Under the pieces are notes generated by a model. That model was not told where the DNA came from, did no database searches, and saw only the letters and a program-made list of their open reading frames with translations. DNA of 23,290 bases, taken from the IMG/VR virus record IMGVR_UViG_3300046003_002463, positions 1 to 23,290 of that record; one strand, given 5' to 3'. The stretch's first letter is position 1; each line of letters opens with the position of its first letter. Origin of the DNA: a virus. Below are positions 7,062 through 14,919 of the stretch, in pieces. Position numbers and translations under genes: made by a program.

Positions 7062-8102
7062 TTAAACTGTTTCTGTCCCGCCTGCTACAGTTCCTAATGT
7101 AGAAAAAGTAACATAATTTGACCCTTTAACTGCAAGACCTGCAGCTCCACCAGCGCCGCCTGCAGATCCATTAACAATAGTCGCGGAACCAAATGCCCCG
7201 CCTGCAGAATTTCCACTTGTTCCGGCACTGCCCAAAGCCCCACCGCTACCACCATTTGGTGGATTTGACCAGATCAACCCGCCGCTACCACCGGATCCAT
7301 CATTAAATGCATAGTTACCACCATCACCACCACTTCCTCCTGCTGTGGCAGTGCCACTAGAACCATTTGTCGGATATGTTATTGCAGGAATAATAGGAGA
7401 TTGCCATGTTGTTGTGCCGCGAGTACCTCCAGTACCTCCAGTGCCGCCTGCACCACCTCCACCGCCAGGACCCCCGGCCCATAACTTTTTAGCATTTGCA
7501 GTCATAACAGCATATACACCAGCACTGCCGCCGCCGCCGCCGCCACCACCAGCTATAGTACCATTATTAATAACAGTCACCGCAGTGCTAGCATATAATG
7601 CAGCACCTCCAGAACCTCCAGCAGTACCTCGTAATGATGTTGAATTTGTTGCTGGAGAACCACCACCATTTCCACCAGGACCGCCTTTTCCTGCTATAGT
7701 ACCGTTATTAACAATACGAATACCTTTAGGAAATGAGCCAGAAACTGTAAGGGCATAAAAACCTGCACCTGAACTGGTTGTTGATACCGTAATACCCGAA
7801 TCTATTGTTAATACAACTCTTTTAGCTTGATCCCATCCAAGTCCTATTAAATATGTTCTAACATTAACATCATTTGCATTAGTAGAAATTGATGCTCTAA
7901 ATGGTGCATCTTTTCCGTGTCCATCCGAAAATGATATTTGTGATAAATTTGCATATGGTGCTGCCGCAAGATTTGGCGTATCTCCTGCCAGCATATCCCG
8001 AACAATATTTTCATTCATAGTCAGAGTTGTCGTGTCAGTTCTTGCCAACTCGACATTCATTTGATTTGTTGATATTCCGTTAGGAAATAGTGGAAGGGTC
8101 AT
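7062..8102 (-). CDS. Glycine-rich tail-fibre tip adhesin (gp38-like)
   Basis: This 346-residue protein has an N-terminal domain (1-125) with VRTYLIGLGWDQAKRVVLTI and a GFYALTVSG strand. It is followed by IRIVNNGTIAGKGGPGGNGG (128-147) and then long glycine-rich segments to about residue 320, including a second VINNGTIAGGGGGGGG (177-192). Alternating VNNGTI strands and glycine runs resemble the polyglycine-II sandwich of T2/S16-type gp38 adhesins, whose loops between glycine helices contact the receptor. Here the inter-glycine loops (for example MTANAKKLW, QSPIIPAITYPTN, YAFNDGS, LIWSNPPN) would be the binding tips. It follows the collagen fibre gene, as gp38 follows gp37, with GGAAGGGAAA as ribosome site. 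Overall sequence match to gp38 is not proven; a generic glycine-rich virion protein remains possible. Confidence 0.68.
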   Translation of the reverse strand: MTLPLFPNGISTNQMNVELARTDTTTLTMNENIVRDMLAGDTPNLAAAPYANLSQISFSDGHGKDAPFRASISTNANDVNVRTYLIGLGWDQAKRVVLTIDSGITVSTTSSGAGFYALTVSGSFPKGIRIVNNGTIAGKGGPGGNGGGSPATNSTSLRGTAGGSGGAALYASTAVTVINNGTIAGGGGGGGGSAGVYAVMTANAKKLWAGGPGGGGGAGGTGGTGGTRGTTTWQSPIIPAITYPTNGSSGTATAGGSGGDGGNYAFNDGSGGSGGLIWSNPPNGGSGGALGSAGTSGNSAGGAFGSATIVNGSAGGAGGAAGLAVKGSNYVTFSTLGTVAGGTETV

Positions 8103-8105
8103 TAC

Positions 8106-11100
8106 TTATTTCCCTTCCAGACTTTCAATTTTTACAGATAGTTCTTTAATTGCTTCAATTAGAAGTGGAACTATTTTTTCATATCTTACAGTCAGATATC
8201 TTTCATCAATTGGAGCTGGAGCAACAATTTCTGGTAAAATTTCTTTCACTTTCTGAGCAGAAATACCGACTTCTCTTATTGGTTTGTAACCCATTCTCTG
8301 AGCAATTTCATTTGCTTCATAATAGAAACCATCAAGTGTTTTAACTTTTTCAAGTGCATTTTCAATTAACCCAAGTCTAGTTTTAAGTCTATCATCGGAA
8401 TAATAAGCAGTAATATTATTAGTTGCTCTAATTTCACCTGCAGTTCCAGATGCGGTAGTTCCTACCCCAAGACTGTTAAATCGTACGTTACTCGAAGTAT
8501 TTACTGTTTGGTCGGCAGTAACACCTGTAGTACCTTGAATACCTTGGATACCAAAGATCCCTTGAATACCTTGTGACCCAACTCCTGTTATACCTTGCAG
8601 ACCTAAAGTACCCTGAATACCTTGGCGACCTTGAATACCTTGGATACCTTGGATACCCTGTGAACCGTTAGCACCAACACCTGAAAGACCTTGACCACCA
8701 ATAGTTCCTTGTACACCTTGGCGACCTTGTAGACCTTGGAGACCTTGGTTGAAACTTACACCTGAAAGACCTTGAATACCTTGACCACCAATAGTTCCTT
8801 GGACACCTTGGCGACCTTGTAGACCTTGGTTACCAATAACACCTCCGCCGCCCTGAACACCCTGAATACCTTGGAGACCTTGATTAAAGCTTTGACCAGA
8901 AGTACCTTGAAGTCCTTGGAAACCTTGAGCAACCGCATTACCAGATTGTCCTTGAACACCTTGTAAGCCTTGGTTGAAACTTTGCCCTGAAGTACCTTGA
9001 AGTCCCTGGAAACCTTGGGCTACAGCAGATCCAGACTGTCCTTGTATACCTTGATAACCTTGTGCAACAGCAGAGCCTGAAGTACCTTGAAGTCCCTGGA
9101 AACCTTGAGCAACAGCAGATCCAGATTGGCCTTGGACACCTTGGCGACCTTGAATACCTTGTCCTGCAAACAAACCATCGGTACCTTGAAGTCCCTGGAA
9201 ACCTTGTAATACTGCGGAACCAGATTGCCCTTGAACACCTTGAACACCTTGGTTAAAACTTTGACCCGATATTCCCTGGAAACCTTGACGGCCTTGTGTA
9301 CCCTGAACACCTTGTAGGCCTTGATTGAAACTTTGACCGGATATACCTTGAACACCCTGGATACCTTGAGCGGCAAATGACCCAGGAACACCCTGTATAC
9401 CTTGTCGACCTTGAAGCCCCTGTAGGCCTTGGCCCACAAGACCTTGTATACCTTGGACACCTTGTCTACCTTGAGACCCAGTTGAACCTTGAATTCCTTG
9501 GACACCTTGTAGACCTTGAGTACCTTGAGGTCCCTGAATACCTTGTATGCCTTGACCAACAAGTCCCTGAATGCCTTGAACACCTTGGCGCCCCTGAATA
9601 CCTTGAGCTCCAACGAATTGACCTACTTCAGACCAATTTACACCATCATAAACCCATAATTTACCGGTACTGGTTTCAATTACAGCATTACCTGAAACTG
9701 CACTTGGAAACGCAATTTTAAGTGCCGCATCACTTGCTACACTAATACTTCCAATAACAGTAAGCGCAGGTCCGAATGTACCTTGAACACCTTGAAGTCC
9801 CTGAATACCTTGGCCAACAAGACCTTGTAAACCTTGAACACCCTGAGTTCCTTGAGTTCCTTGGACACCTTGAGCGCCTCTTAGACCTTGAACACCTATT
9901 GGCCCTATAATACCTTGACGGCCTTGAATACCTTGATTACCAAATAGACCTTGAATACCTTGGACACCTTGAGAACCTACTGCTCCGACAAATCCTGAAA
10001 TACCTTGAATACCTTGATTACCAAGAATGCCTTGAATACCTTGAACACCCTGAGAGCCTTGGATACCTTGTTGACCGATTTGACCTTGAACACCTTGAGT
10101 TCCTTGCGGGCCCTGAGTTCCTTGCACACCTTGTTGACCTTGAGGTCCTTGTAAACCTTGAATACCCTGTCCTACTTGACCTTGTATACCTTGAGTACCT
10201 TGAGTACCTTGAATACCTTGGCTTCCAATAATACCTTGAGCGCCTTGAATACCTTGCGGCCCCTGGATGCCTTGATTACCTTGAATACCTTGGCTTCCAA
10301 TAATACCTTGAGTGCCTTGAATACCTTGAGTGCCTTGAATACCTTGAGCGCCAATAGATCCTTGTATACCCTGAATACCTTGAGATCCTTGAATACCCTG
10401 TGGTCCCTGAATACCTTGAATACCAATAGAACCTTGAATACCCTGAATACCTTGAATACCAAATAGACCTTGAATACCTTGGTTACCCTGAATACCTTGG
10501 TTACCTTGAATACCAAATAGACCTTGAATACCTTGTCGGCCTTGAGTTCCTTGAATACCCTGTGGTCCCTGAATACCTTGAGTTCCTATCAAACCTTGTA
10601 TACCTTGGACACCCTGTTCACCCTGAGTGCCTTGAATACCTTGGAAACCAATAGAGCCTTGAATACCTTGGGAACCAATAGAACCTTGAATACCCTGAGT
10701 ACCCTGTGTCCCTTGGATACCTTGTGGACCCTGAATACCTTGAATGCCAATAGAACCTTGAATACCCTGAGGTCCTTGGATACCTTGTGGTCCCTGGATA
10801 CCTTGAGTTCCTTGAGTTCCTTGCGGCCCCTGGATACCTTGATTACCTTGAATACCTTGGCTTCCAATAATACCTTGAATTCCTGATCCTGTTATACCCT
10901 GTGTACCTTGGGCGCCTTGTGGACCTTGAATTTGTCCAACATTGTTCCAATTAACACCATCATAAACCCAGAGATTGCCAGATGCTTGATCTATCACACC
11001 ATTGCCCGCAACTGCAGTGTTAAATGCAGTATTTAAAACATCTTGTTCATCATCTGGGGGTGTGTAATTTGAAACATCAAGAACAGATCCGATAATTGTT

Positions 11101-12170
11101 AATGATGGCCCATAAGTTCCTTGAAGACCTTGGCGACCTTGAGTACCTTGAACACCTTGAGTACCCTGTGGCCCCTGAATACCTTGAGATCCCTGAATTC
11201 CTTGATATCCTTGGATACCTTGAACACCTTGAGTACCCTGTGGCCCCTGAATACCCTGTGTCCCCTGTGTACCTTGAATACCTTGAGTTCCTATCGAACC
11301 TTGTATACCTTGAAGTCCTTGCTGACCGACAAGTCCCTGAATACCCTGTGGCCCTTGAGTACCTTGAATACCCTGTGTACCTTGAACACCTTGAGTTCCC
11401 TGGTTCCCCTGAGTTCCTTGAACACCTTGAGTTCCCTGGTTCCCCTGAGTTCCTTGTATTCCTTGTGGTCCTATAGTACCCTGTATTCCTTGAATACCTT
11501 GTTCACCCTGAGTTCCTTGAATACCCTGTTCACCTTGTGTTCCCTGAGTTCCTTGAATACCTTGAGTTCCTTGAATGCCTTGAGCACCCTGTATACCTTG
11601 AATTCCTATTGAACCTTGTATACCTTGAAGTCCTTGCTGCCCGACAAGACCCTGAATACCTTGCTCACCAGTGGAACCTTGAATACCTTGCTGACCCTGA
11701 ATACCCTGATTACCTTGAACACCCTGTGATCCCTGGAGACCCTGAGGTCCTATTATACCTTGAGTTCCCTGAATACCTTGTTGGCCCTGAATTCCTTGAG
11801 GGCCCTGAATTCCTTGTGTACCTTGTTCGCCCTGAATGCCTTGAGGTCCCTGGATACCTTGAATACCTTGACCTACCTGGCCTTGAATACCTTGTATACC
11901 TTGGTAACCTTGTAGACCCTGTAATCCTTGACCAGGTATACCCTGCAAGCCTTGAAATCCCTGCAAACCTTGGATACCCTGAAGTCCTTGTAAACCTTGG
12001 AGACCTTCATTTAATCTAATCCACAGAGTTCCATTTGAATAGTAAACAAATGTATCATCACCATAAACAATAGCACCCTCAAAGTTTTGAGGGTCTAGGT
12101 TAATTGGTGTTTCTAACTTAGATCCTTGTCCAAGAAGAGAAGTTTTACCGCGGATTGTCCTAAAAGCCAT
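8106..12170 (-). CDS. Collagen-like long tail fibre with C-terminal S74 chaperone domain
   Basis: This 1354-residue fibre opens with a globular part (1-53) ending in FVYYSNGTLWIRL. Collagen-like G-x-y triplets then fill about 54-353, 414-798 and 852-1217, almost all G-x-Q with x mostly I, L, T, P or V. Two related globular inserts (353-414 and 798-852) break the triplets; each carries LWVYDGVNW. In the last collagen third, regular substitutions (SFNQ, SAVAQ) replace one glycine yet keep the triplet phase. The end is an S74 intramolecular chaperone domain with the Ser-Lys pair in SDDRLK (Ser1258, Lys1263) and a helical tail (VRYEKIVPLLIEAIKELSVK). In this family the domain helps the trimer fold and then cuts itself off. 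The start overlaps the previous stop (TAATG) behind GGAGA. A long trimeric fibre on the virion is the expected role. Confidence 0.93.
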   Translation of the reverse strand: MAFRTIRGKTSLLGQGSKLETPINLDPQNFEGAIVYGDDTFVYYSNGTLWIRLNEGLQGLQGLQGIQGLQGFQGLQGIPGQGLQGLQGYQGIQGIQGQVGQGIQGIQGPQGIQGEQGTQGIQGPQGIQGQQGIQGTQGIIGPQGLQGSQGVQGNQGIQGQQGIQGSTGEQGIQGLVGQQGLQGIQGSIGIQGIQGAQGIQGTQGIQGTQGTQGEQGIQGTQGEQGIQGIQGTIGPQGIQGTQGNQGTQGVQGTQGNQGTQGVQGTQGIQGTQGPQGIQGLVGQQGLQGIQGSIGTQGIQGTQGTQGIQGPQGTQGVQGIQGYQGIQGSQGIQGPQGTQGVQGTQGRQGLQGTYGPSLTIIGSVLDVSNYTPPDDEQDVLNTAFNTAVAGNGVIDQASGNLWVYDGVNWNNVGQIQGPQGAQGTQGITGSGIQGIIGSQGIQGNQGIQGPQGTQGTQGIQGPQGIQGPQGIQGSIGIQGIQGPQGIQGTQGTQGIQGSIGSQGIQGSIGFQGIQGTQGEQGVQGIQGLIGTQGIQGPQGIQGTQGRQGIQGLFGIQGNQGIQGNQGIQGLFGIQGIQGIQGSIGIQGIQGPQGIQGSQGIQGIQGSIGAQGIQGTQGIQGTQGIIGSQGIQGNQGIQGPQGIQGAQGIIGSQGIQGTQGTQGIQGQVGQGIQGLQGPQGQQGVQGTQGPQGTQGVQGQIGQQGIQGSQGVQGIQGILGNQGIQGISGFVGAVGSQGVQGIQGLFGNQGIQGRQGIIGPIGVQGLRGAQGVQGTQGTQGVQGLQGLVGQGIQGLQGVQGTFGPALTVIGSISVASDAALKIAFPSAVSGNAVIETSTGKLWVYDGVNWSEVGQFVGAQGIQGRQGVQGIQGLVGQGIQGIQGPQGTQGLQGVQGIQGSTGSQGRQGVQGIQGLVGQGLQGLQGRQGIQGVPGSFAAQGIQGVQGISGQSFNQGLQGVQGTQGRQGFQGISGQSFNQGVQGVQGQSGSAVLQGFQGLQGTDGLFAGQGIQGRQGVQGQSGSAVAQGFQGLQGTSGSAVAQGYQGIQGQSGSAVAQGFQGLQGTSGQSFNQGLQGVQGQSGNAVAQGFQGLQGTSGQSFNQGLQGIQGVQGGGGVIGNQGLQGRQGVQGTIGGQGIQGLSGVSFNQGLQGLQGRQGVQGTIGGQGLSGVGANGSQGIQGIQGIQGRQGIQGTLGLQGITGVGSQGIQGIFGIQGIQGTTGVTADQTVNTSSNVRFNSLGVGTTASGTAGEIRATNNITAYYSDDRLKTRLGLIENALEKVKTLDGFYYEANEIAQRMGYKPIREVGISAQKVKEILPEIVAPAPIDERYLTVRYEKIVPLLIEAIKELSVKIESLEGK
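9613..9775 (-). other. Globular insert 2 within the collagen-like fibre
   Basis: These bases encode residues about 798-852 of the collagen-like fibre. The insert begins GPALTVIGS and ends LWVYDGVNWSEVGQ. It is clearly related to the insert at 10929-11113 and lacks the G-x-Q pattern. It may act as a trimerisation knob or bend between collagen segments. Confidence 0.75.
10252..10878 (-). repeat. 60-bp direct repeat pair in the collagen-like tract
   Basis: Positions 10252-10311 and 10819-10878 match over 60 bases with one mismatch (G/A). They encode the same triplets around a GIIGSQG unit. Elsewhere in the tract synonymous codons differ widely, so this pair probably arose by recent duplication or recombination of the intervening 0.6-kb unit. 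Confidence 0.85.
10929..11113 (-). other. Globular insert 1 within the collagen-like fibre
   Basis: These bases encode residues about 353-414 of the collagen-like fibre. The insert begins GPSLTIIGS and ends LWVYDGVNWNNVGQ. Compared with insert 2 it carries a few more residues in the middle (TPPDDEQD). The two are probably duplicated copies that have since diverged. Confidence 0.75.
11144..11255 (-). repeat. 40-bp direct repeat pair in the collagen-like tract
   Basis: Positions 11144-11183 and 11216-11255 are identical over 40 bases and are offset by 72 bases, a multiple of the 9-base triplet unit. Recombination between them would delete or add 24 residues without breaking frame or triplet phase. 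Confidence 0.85.
11385..11456 (-). repeat. Perfect 36-bp tandem duplication in the collagen-like tract
   Basis: Unit 11385-11420 is followed directly by an identical copy at 11421-11456. The pair encodes four G-x-Q triplets twice (GTQGNQGTQGVQ). A 36-base step keeps both the reading frame and the triplet register. Confidence 0.92.
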
Positions 12171-12616
12171 TATACGGTCTCCACTATTCCGTCTACATCA
12201 TCCTGTTCAGCTTGACCCACTGTATAAGATATTGTCACATTAATGCCACTAGCTGCAGAACTAGTAATTTCTAGTTTATCACCACTAGCAATAAATTGAC
12301 CATTTAACGGAAGTGGCAAAATATCAAATGCTGGTATTGGTAATTGTGTAGCAATTAAATAGTTAGTAGTATCGGTATTTCTATAAATTCGTATATCTAC
12401 ATCGATGCTTGCCGCACTTATATTAGTAATAAGTAAAGGGCTGATAATTTCAGCAACACCTGGTACAGTAATGGTTCCCCCGCCGAATGTTTCTTCGGGT
12501 ATTTCATATTCTGGCACTTCTATTAAAGTAGTCCAACCAGCACTAGTTATAGATTTAGAAACTCCGACGGGTTTTGCATCAGGAGCCTGACTTGTTATAA
12601 GTTTTGTTATTGTCAT
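12170..12616 (-). CDS. Small beta-rich virion structural protein (function unknown)
   Basis: The 148-residue protein has no motif I can name with certainty. It is rich in beta-forming and Ser/Thr/Ile residues: AGWTTLIEVPEYEIPEE, a GGGTITVPG turn, LLITNISAASIDVDIRIYRN, and a final KLEITSSAASGINVTISYTV followed by an acidic tail (EQDDVDG). The repeated strand pattern suggests a compact beta-sandwich or jelly-roll, as in head- or fibre-attached proteins of marine T4-like phages. It is coupled at both ends: ATGA overlap with the beta-helix fibre gene upstream and TAATG overlap with the collagen fibre gene downstream. That placement suggests a connector or collar between these two fibres, made in equal amounts. 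This role is inference. Confidence 0.7.
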   Translation of the reverse strand: MTITKLITSQAPDAKPVGVSKSITSAGWTTLIEVPEYEIPEETFGGGTITVPGVAEIISPLLITNISAASIDVDIRIYRNTDTTNYLIATQLPIPAFDILPLPLNGQFIASGDKLEITSSAASGINVTISYTVGQAEQDDVDGIVETV

Positions 12617-14790
12617 GTAATTGATACCCTACTATTTGCTGCTCTTCTTGCTAATCTTCTAACTGATGATGTGAAAGGTCTTCCTTCCAGACGACCGGTC
12701 CTACCGTTAATTTTTAAACCTCCAGCAAAATACTGGTTGTTTAATTCATCTGCACCTGACCATCTTACTCGACCACTATCTTCCTTTAATACTGATCCGC
12801 TAGCAGGCAATGGCTTTCCGACTCTTCTGAAGTTAAGTGGCAGCGCATTTTTATTTACACCTGCGCCCGCCAAGTTAAACTGATGTGCCAAACTTTCAAT
12901 AAGACTGCCAAATAATAGTTTAGATGGATTCAACAAAGTTTTAATAATAATGTTATTAATTAATGTAGAGATCATATCCTGCTGCGCTGTATCTGCAGTC
13001 AATGTTAACATATATATTTTCATTCTTTCGTATGCAAATATAAATGAATCTAGCAATGTTGTATCATTAGGACCAGTATTGGTCCAAGTAGATCCATCGG
13101 AAACATAAACATCACCTTTATATATATTTATAGGTTCTCCATCCGGATCATAAACAATATATGCTGAATTTGGTTCTACTGTATTTGCATCTGGAAGACC
13201 GCCTTCACCGCTAATAGCGGAAACACTTCCAATATATATTGCATCTTCATCCGATGGATTAAATACTTGAAATACGTGATCTGCCTTATAGTCAAAGAAT
13301 GAAGCTGCAAAGTTTCTAGAACTTGTTTGGCCTGCTGAAATTAAATCATAATAAATTGATTGAATAAAACTGTTTGCATCTCGTCTAGTAAGTGCTTCAT
13401 CTATTTCATATCCAAGACCTACAACATAGTCGCTGTATATTCGTTCCCACATATCTTCTATAATATCGTCACGTGCATTATCTATTGTTTCTGCTGCTGT
13501 ATTTGCAAAAATTAAATCATTCTTTTCTACACCAGTTAATTCATATGGTTCTACTACATAGGTAAAACCTTTGGCCCGCATTGATATATCACCGAATTGT
13601 GTGCCGGAGTTATTGAGTGTGACTTGACCACCATTAAGTGCATAGAAAGCACATCTTTGGAAAATTGTAATAGAACCGATACCGTTAATGCCAGCACCAT
13701 TCTTTGCAACATATCCCATCCCATTTGGCGATCTTGGTGTAGCACCAAAAGCTAACATATATGGGAAAATTGTATCATAATCTAAAACCGCGCGATCTGC
13801 AAGAAGAACACCGCCACCTCTACCAACAAGAGGATTAGCATTAACTGGATCTAACGGCGCCGCAATAGCTCTTTCTGTATAGTTACTTACCTGACTGCAA
13901 TCTTTTATATATGGCGATCTAAGTATTGTAGCACCTGGTCTGAATGCAACAGCAAATCCTTTTGTAGGATCATCAAAATCATCTACTCTCATATTTCTGA
14001 AACCGAAACCTTGAATATAGCATCCAGATCCGACCAAGAAACAATTTTCTTCGATTGGATCATGTAAGTACCAATCTACACCCGGTCCATTAGTTGGATC
14101 ATATAGATGTATATTTGTTGCATATTGACCATTTGTTGACACGACTGAACATTTATCTGGAAGTGAAAGATTCCCTTCCGTATAGTAATTACCTGGCATT
14201 ACTGAAATTGAAATTGGATAATTTATTGAATTCATAAAAGCAAATGCTTGTTCTAGTGTTTGATATGGTTTCATATAACTTCCATTGCCGCCGGCGTCAG
14301 CATCAGCAGCTACATACACTTTGTTTACTTTCTTTAACTGCTCTGCAATTTCATCATTTAAATCAGAGAATTTAATTGTAACAGTAGATCCATTTTGTGC
14401 TTCACGGATTATAAATTCATCATTATCATCTAACGGTGCCGCGTATTCATTTAAATTTCCAAATATTGGTTGATTTAATGCTGAATTATTTATAGTACTT
14501 GTATTGATTGTAGCACTGGAAATAGAACCACCAGTAATTGCTGGATTGCTAATAGTAGGACTTGCAATGGAAGTAGTATTAATTACACTATTTGACATTG
14601 TGACATTGTTTATAGTGCCACCAGTTATATTGATATTAGTAAAAGGTTCTTTTTGTAAGGCTTTTGCTAGTTCAGATCTTGTGATATTTTTTGTACCATT
14701 GTCACCTTGCACAAGATTTACCATAACAAAAAGGTCGCTGGATGCAGTTTCATCTGCAAGTAATGGACCTAATTGAGAGATTTTTGACAT
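12613..14790 (-). CDS. Tail fibre/spike protein with predicted beta-helix domain
   Basis: Of the 725 residues, 1-45 form a typical fibre-attachment start (ISQLGPLLADETASSDLFVM). Residues 54-112 hold a short-period N/T/I/S repeat of the stacked-beta type (INNVTMSNSVINTTSIASPT). From 158, VYVAADADAGGNGSYMKPYQ begins a pectate-lyase-like parallel beta-helix, with rungs to about 410 (FLVGSGCYIQGFGF, GSITIFQRCAFYALNGGQVT). Next come a helical segment (430-500), a small beta module with VYVSDGSTWTNTG (560-573), another helical segment, and a basic tail (SSVRRLARRAANSR). No catalytic set for a lyase or hydrolase is evident, so binding is more likely than polysaccharide cleavage, though enzyme activity is not excluded. 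A late promoter and a weak AAGG ribosome site precede the ATG; it leads the unit that contains the collagen fibre. Confidence 0.8.
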   Translation of the reverse strand: MSKISQLGPLLADETASSDLFVMVNLVQGDNGTKNITRSELAKALQKEPFTNINITGGTINNVTMSNSVINTTSIASPTISNPAITGGSISSATINTSTINNSALNQPIFGNLNEYAAPLDDNDEFIIREAQNGSTVTIKFSDLNDEIAEQLKKVNKVYVAADADAGGNGSYMKPYQTLEQAFAFMNSINYPISISVMPGNYYTEGNLSLPDKCSVVSTNGQYATNIHLYDPTNGPGVDWYLHDPIEENCFLVGSGCYIQGFGFRNMRVDDFDDPTKGFAVAFRPGATILRSPYIKDCSQVSNYTERAIAAPLDPVNANPLVGRGGGVLLADRAVLDYDTIFPYMLAFGATPRSPNGMGYVAKNGAGINGIGSITIFQRCAFYALNGGQVTLNNSGTQFGDISMRAKGFTYVVEPYELTGVEKNDLIFANTAAETIDNARDDIIEDMWERIYSDYVVGLGYEIDEALTRRDANSFIQSIYYDLISAGQTSSRNFAASFFDYKADHVFQVFNPSDEDAIYIGSVSAISGEGGLPDANTVEPNSAYIVYDPDGEPINIYKGDVYVSDGSTWTNTGPNDTTLLDSFIFAYERMKIYMLTLTADTAQQDMISTLINNIIIKTLLNPSKLLFGSLIESLAHQFNLAGAGVNKNALPLNFRRVGKPLPASGSVLKEDSGRVRWSGADELNNQYFAGGLKINGRTGRLEGRPFTSSVRRLARRAANSRVSIT

Positions 14791-14810
14791 TTAACTATAC
14801 CTTTTTTAGT

Positions 14811-14818
14811 TATTTATA
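14811..14818 (-). promoter_or_regulatory. T4-type late promoter (TATAAATA)
   Basis: A perfect late octamer on the minus strand lies in the largest gene gap of the window, 20 bases ahead of the ATG of the beta-helix fibre gene. The resulting leader would be very short, with AAAAAAGG as ribosome site. It probably drives the beta-helix fibre, the small structural protein, the collagen fibre, the adhesin and the chaperone-domain gene. Confidence 0.75.
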
Positions 14819-14886
14819 ATTTTAGAATCATATTATTCTGACTCTAACATAACACTGGTCTTTATCATTTTCTTTAAAAAGTTTAC

Positions 14887-14919
14887 ATAAAATGCCGAAA
14901 GATGGTAAAAGCATTTTAT
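14887..14919 (-). terminator. Hairpin at the end of the S74 fibre gene (weak terminator candidate)
   Basis: Positions 14887-14895 and 14911-14919 form a perfect nine-base inverted repeat (ATAAAATGC and GCATTTTAT) with a 15-base loop. The stop codon of the 413-residue fibre gene lies inside the stem. The stem is AT-rich and no clean U-run follows on the transcript, so it may only slow polymerase or protect the mRNA end. The rest of the gap 14791-14915 holds the late promoter and nothing else I recognise. Confidence 0.35.

Noticed and set aside
7345-7758. Plus-strand proline-rich open frame opposite the glycine-rich adhesin
   Set aside because: Proline runs are simply the complement of glycine codons (GGN and NCC). 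The minus-strand gene has ribosome site, spacing and recognisable features.
10158-11612. Long plus-strand open frames rich in N-T-L-S repeats opposite the collagen gene
   Set aside because: They are shadows produced by the repeated codons of the minus-strand collagen tract, and they lack independent context.
8520-12010. Dense short regular repeats that at first resemble a CRISPR or satellite array
   Set aside because: The repeats are nine-base codon triplets for G-x-Q within one open frame with variable synonymous codons. There are no constant repeats with unique spacers of fixed length, and no cas genes.
14487-14494. TATAAATA octamer inside the beta-helix fibre gene
   Set aside because: It lies in N/T/I-rich repeat codons (T-I-N-N-S) with no gene start downstream for almost 1.9 kb, so chance is the better explanation.
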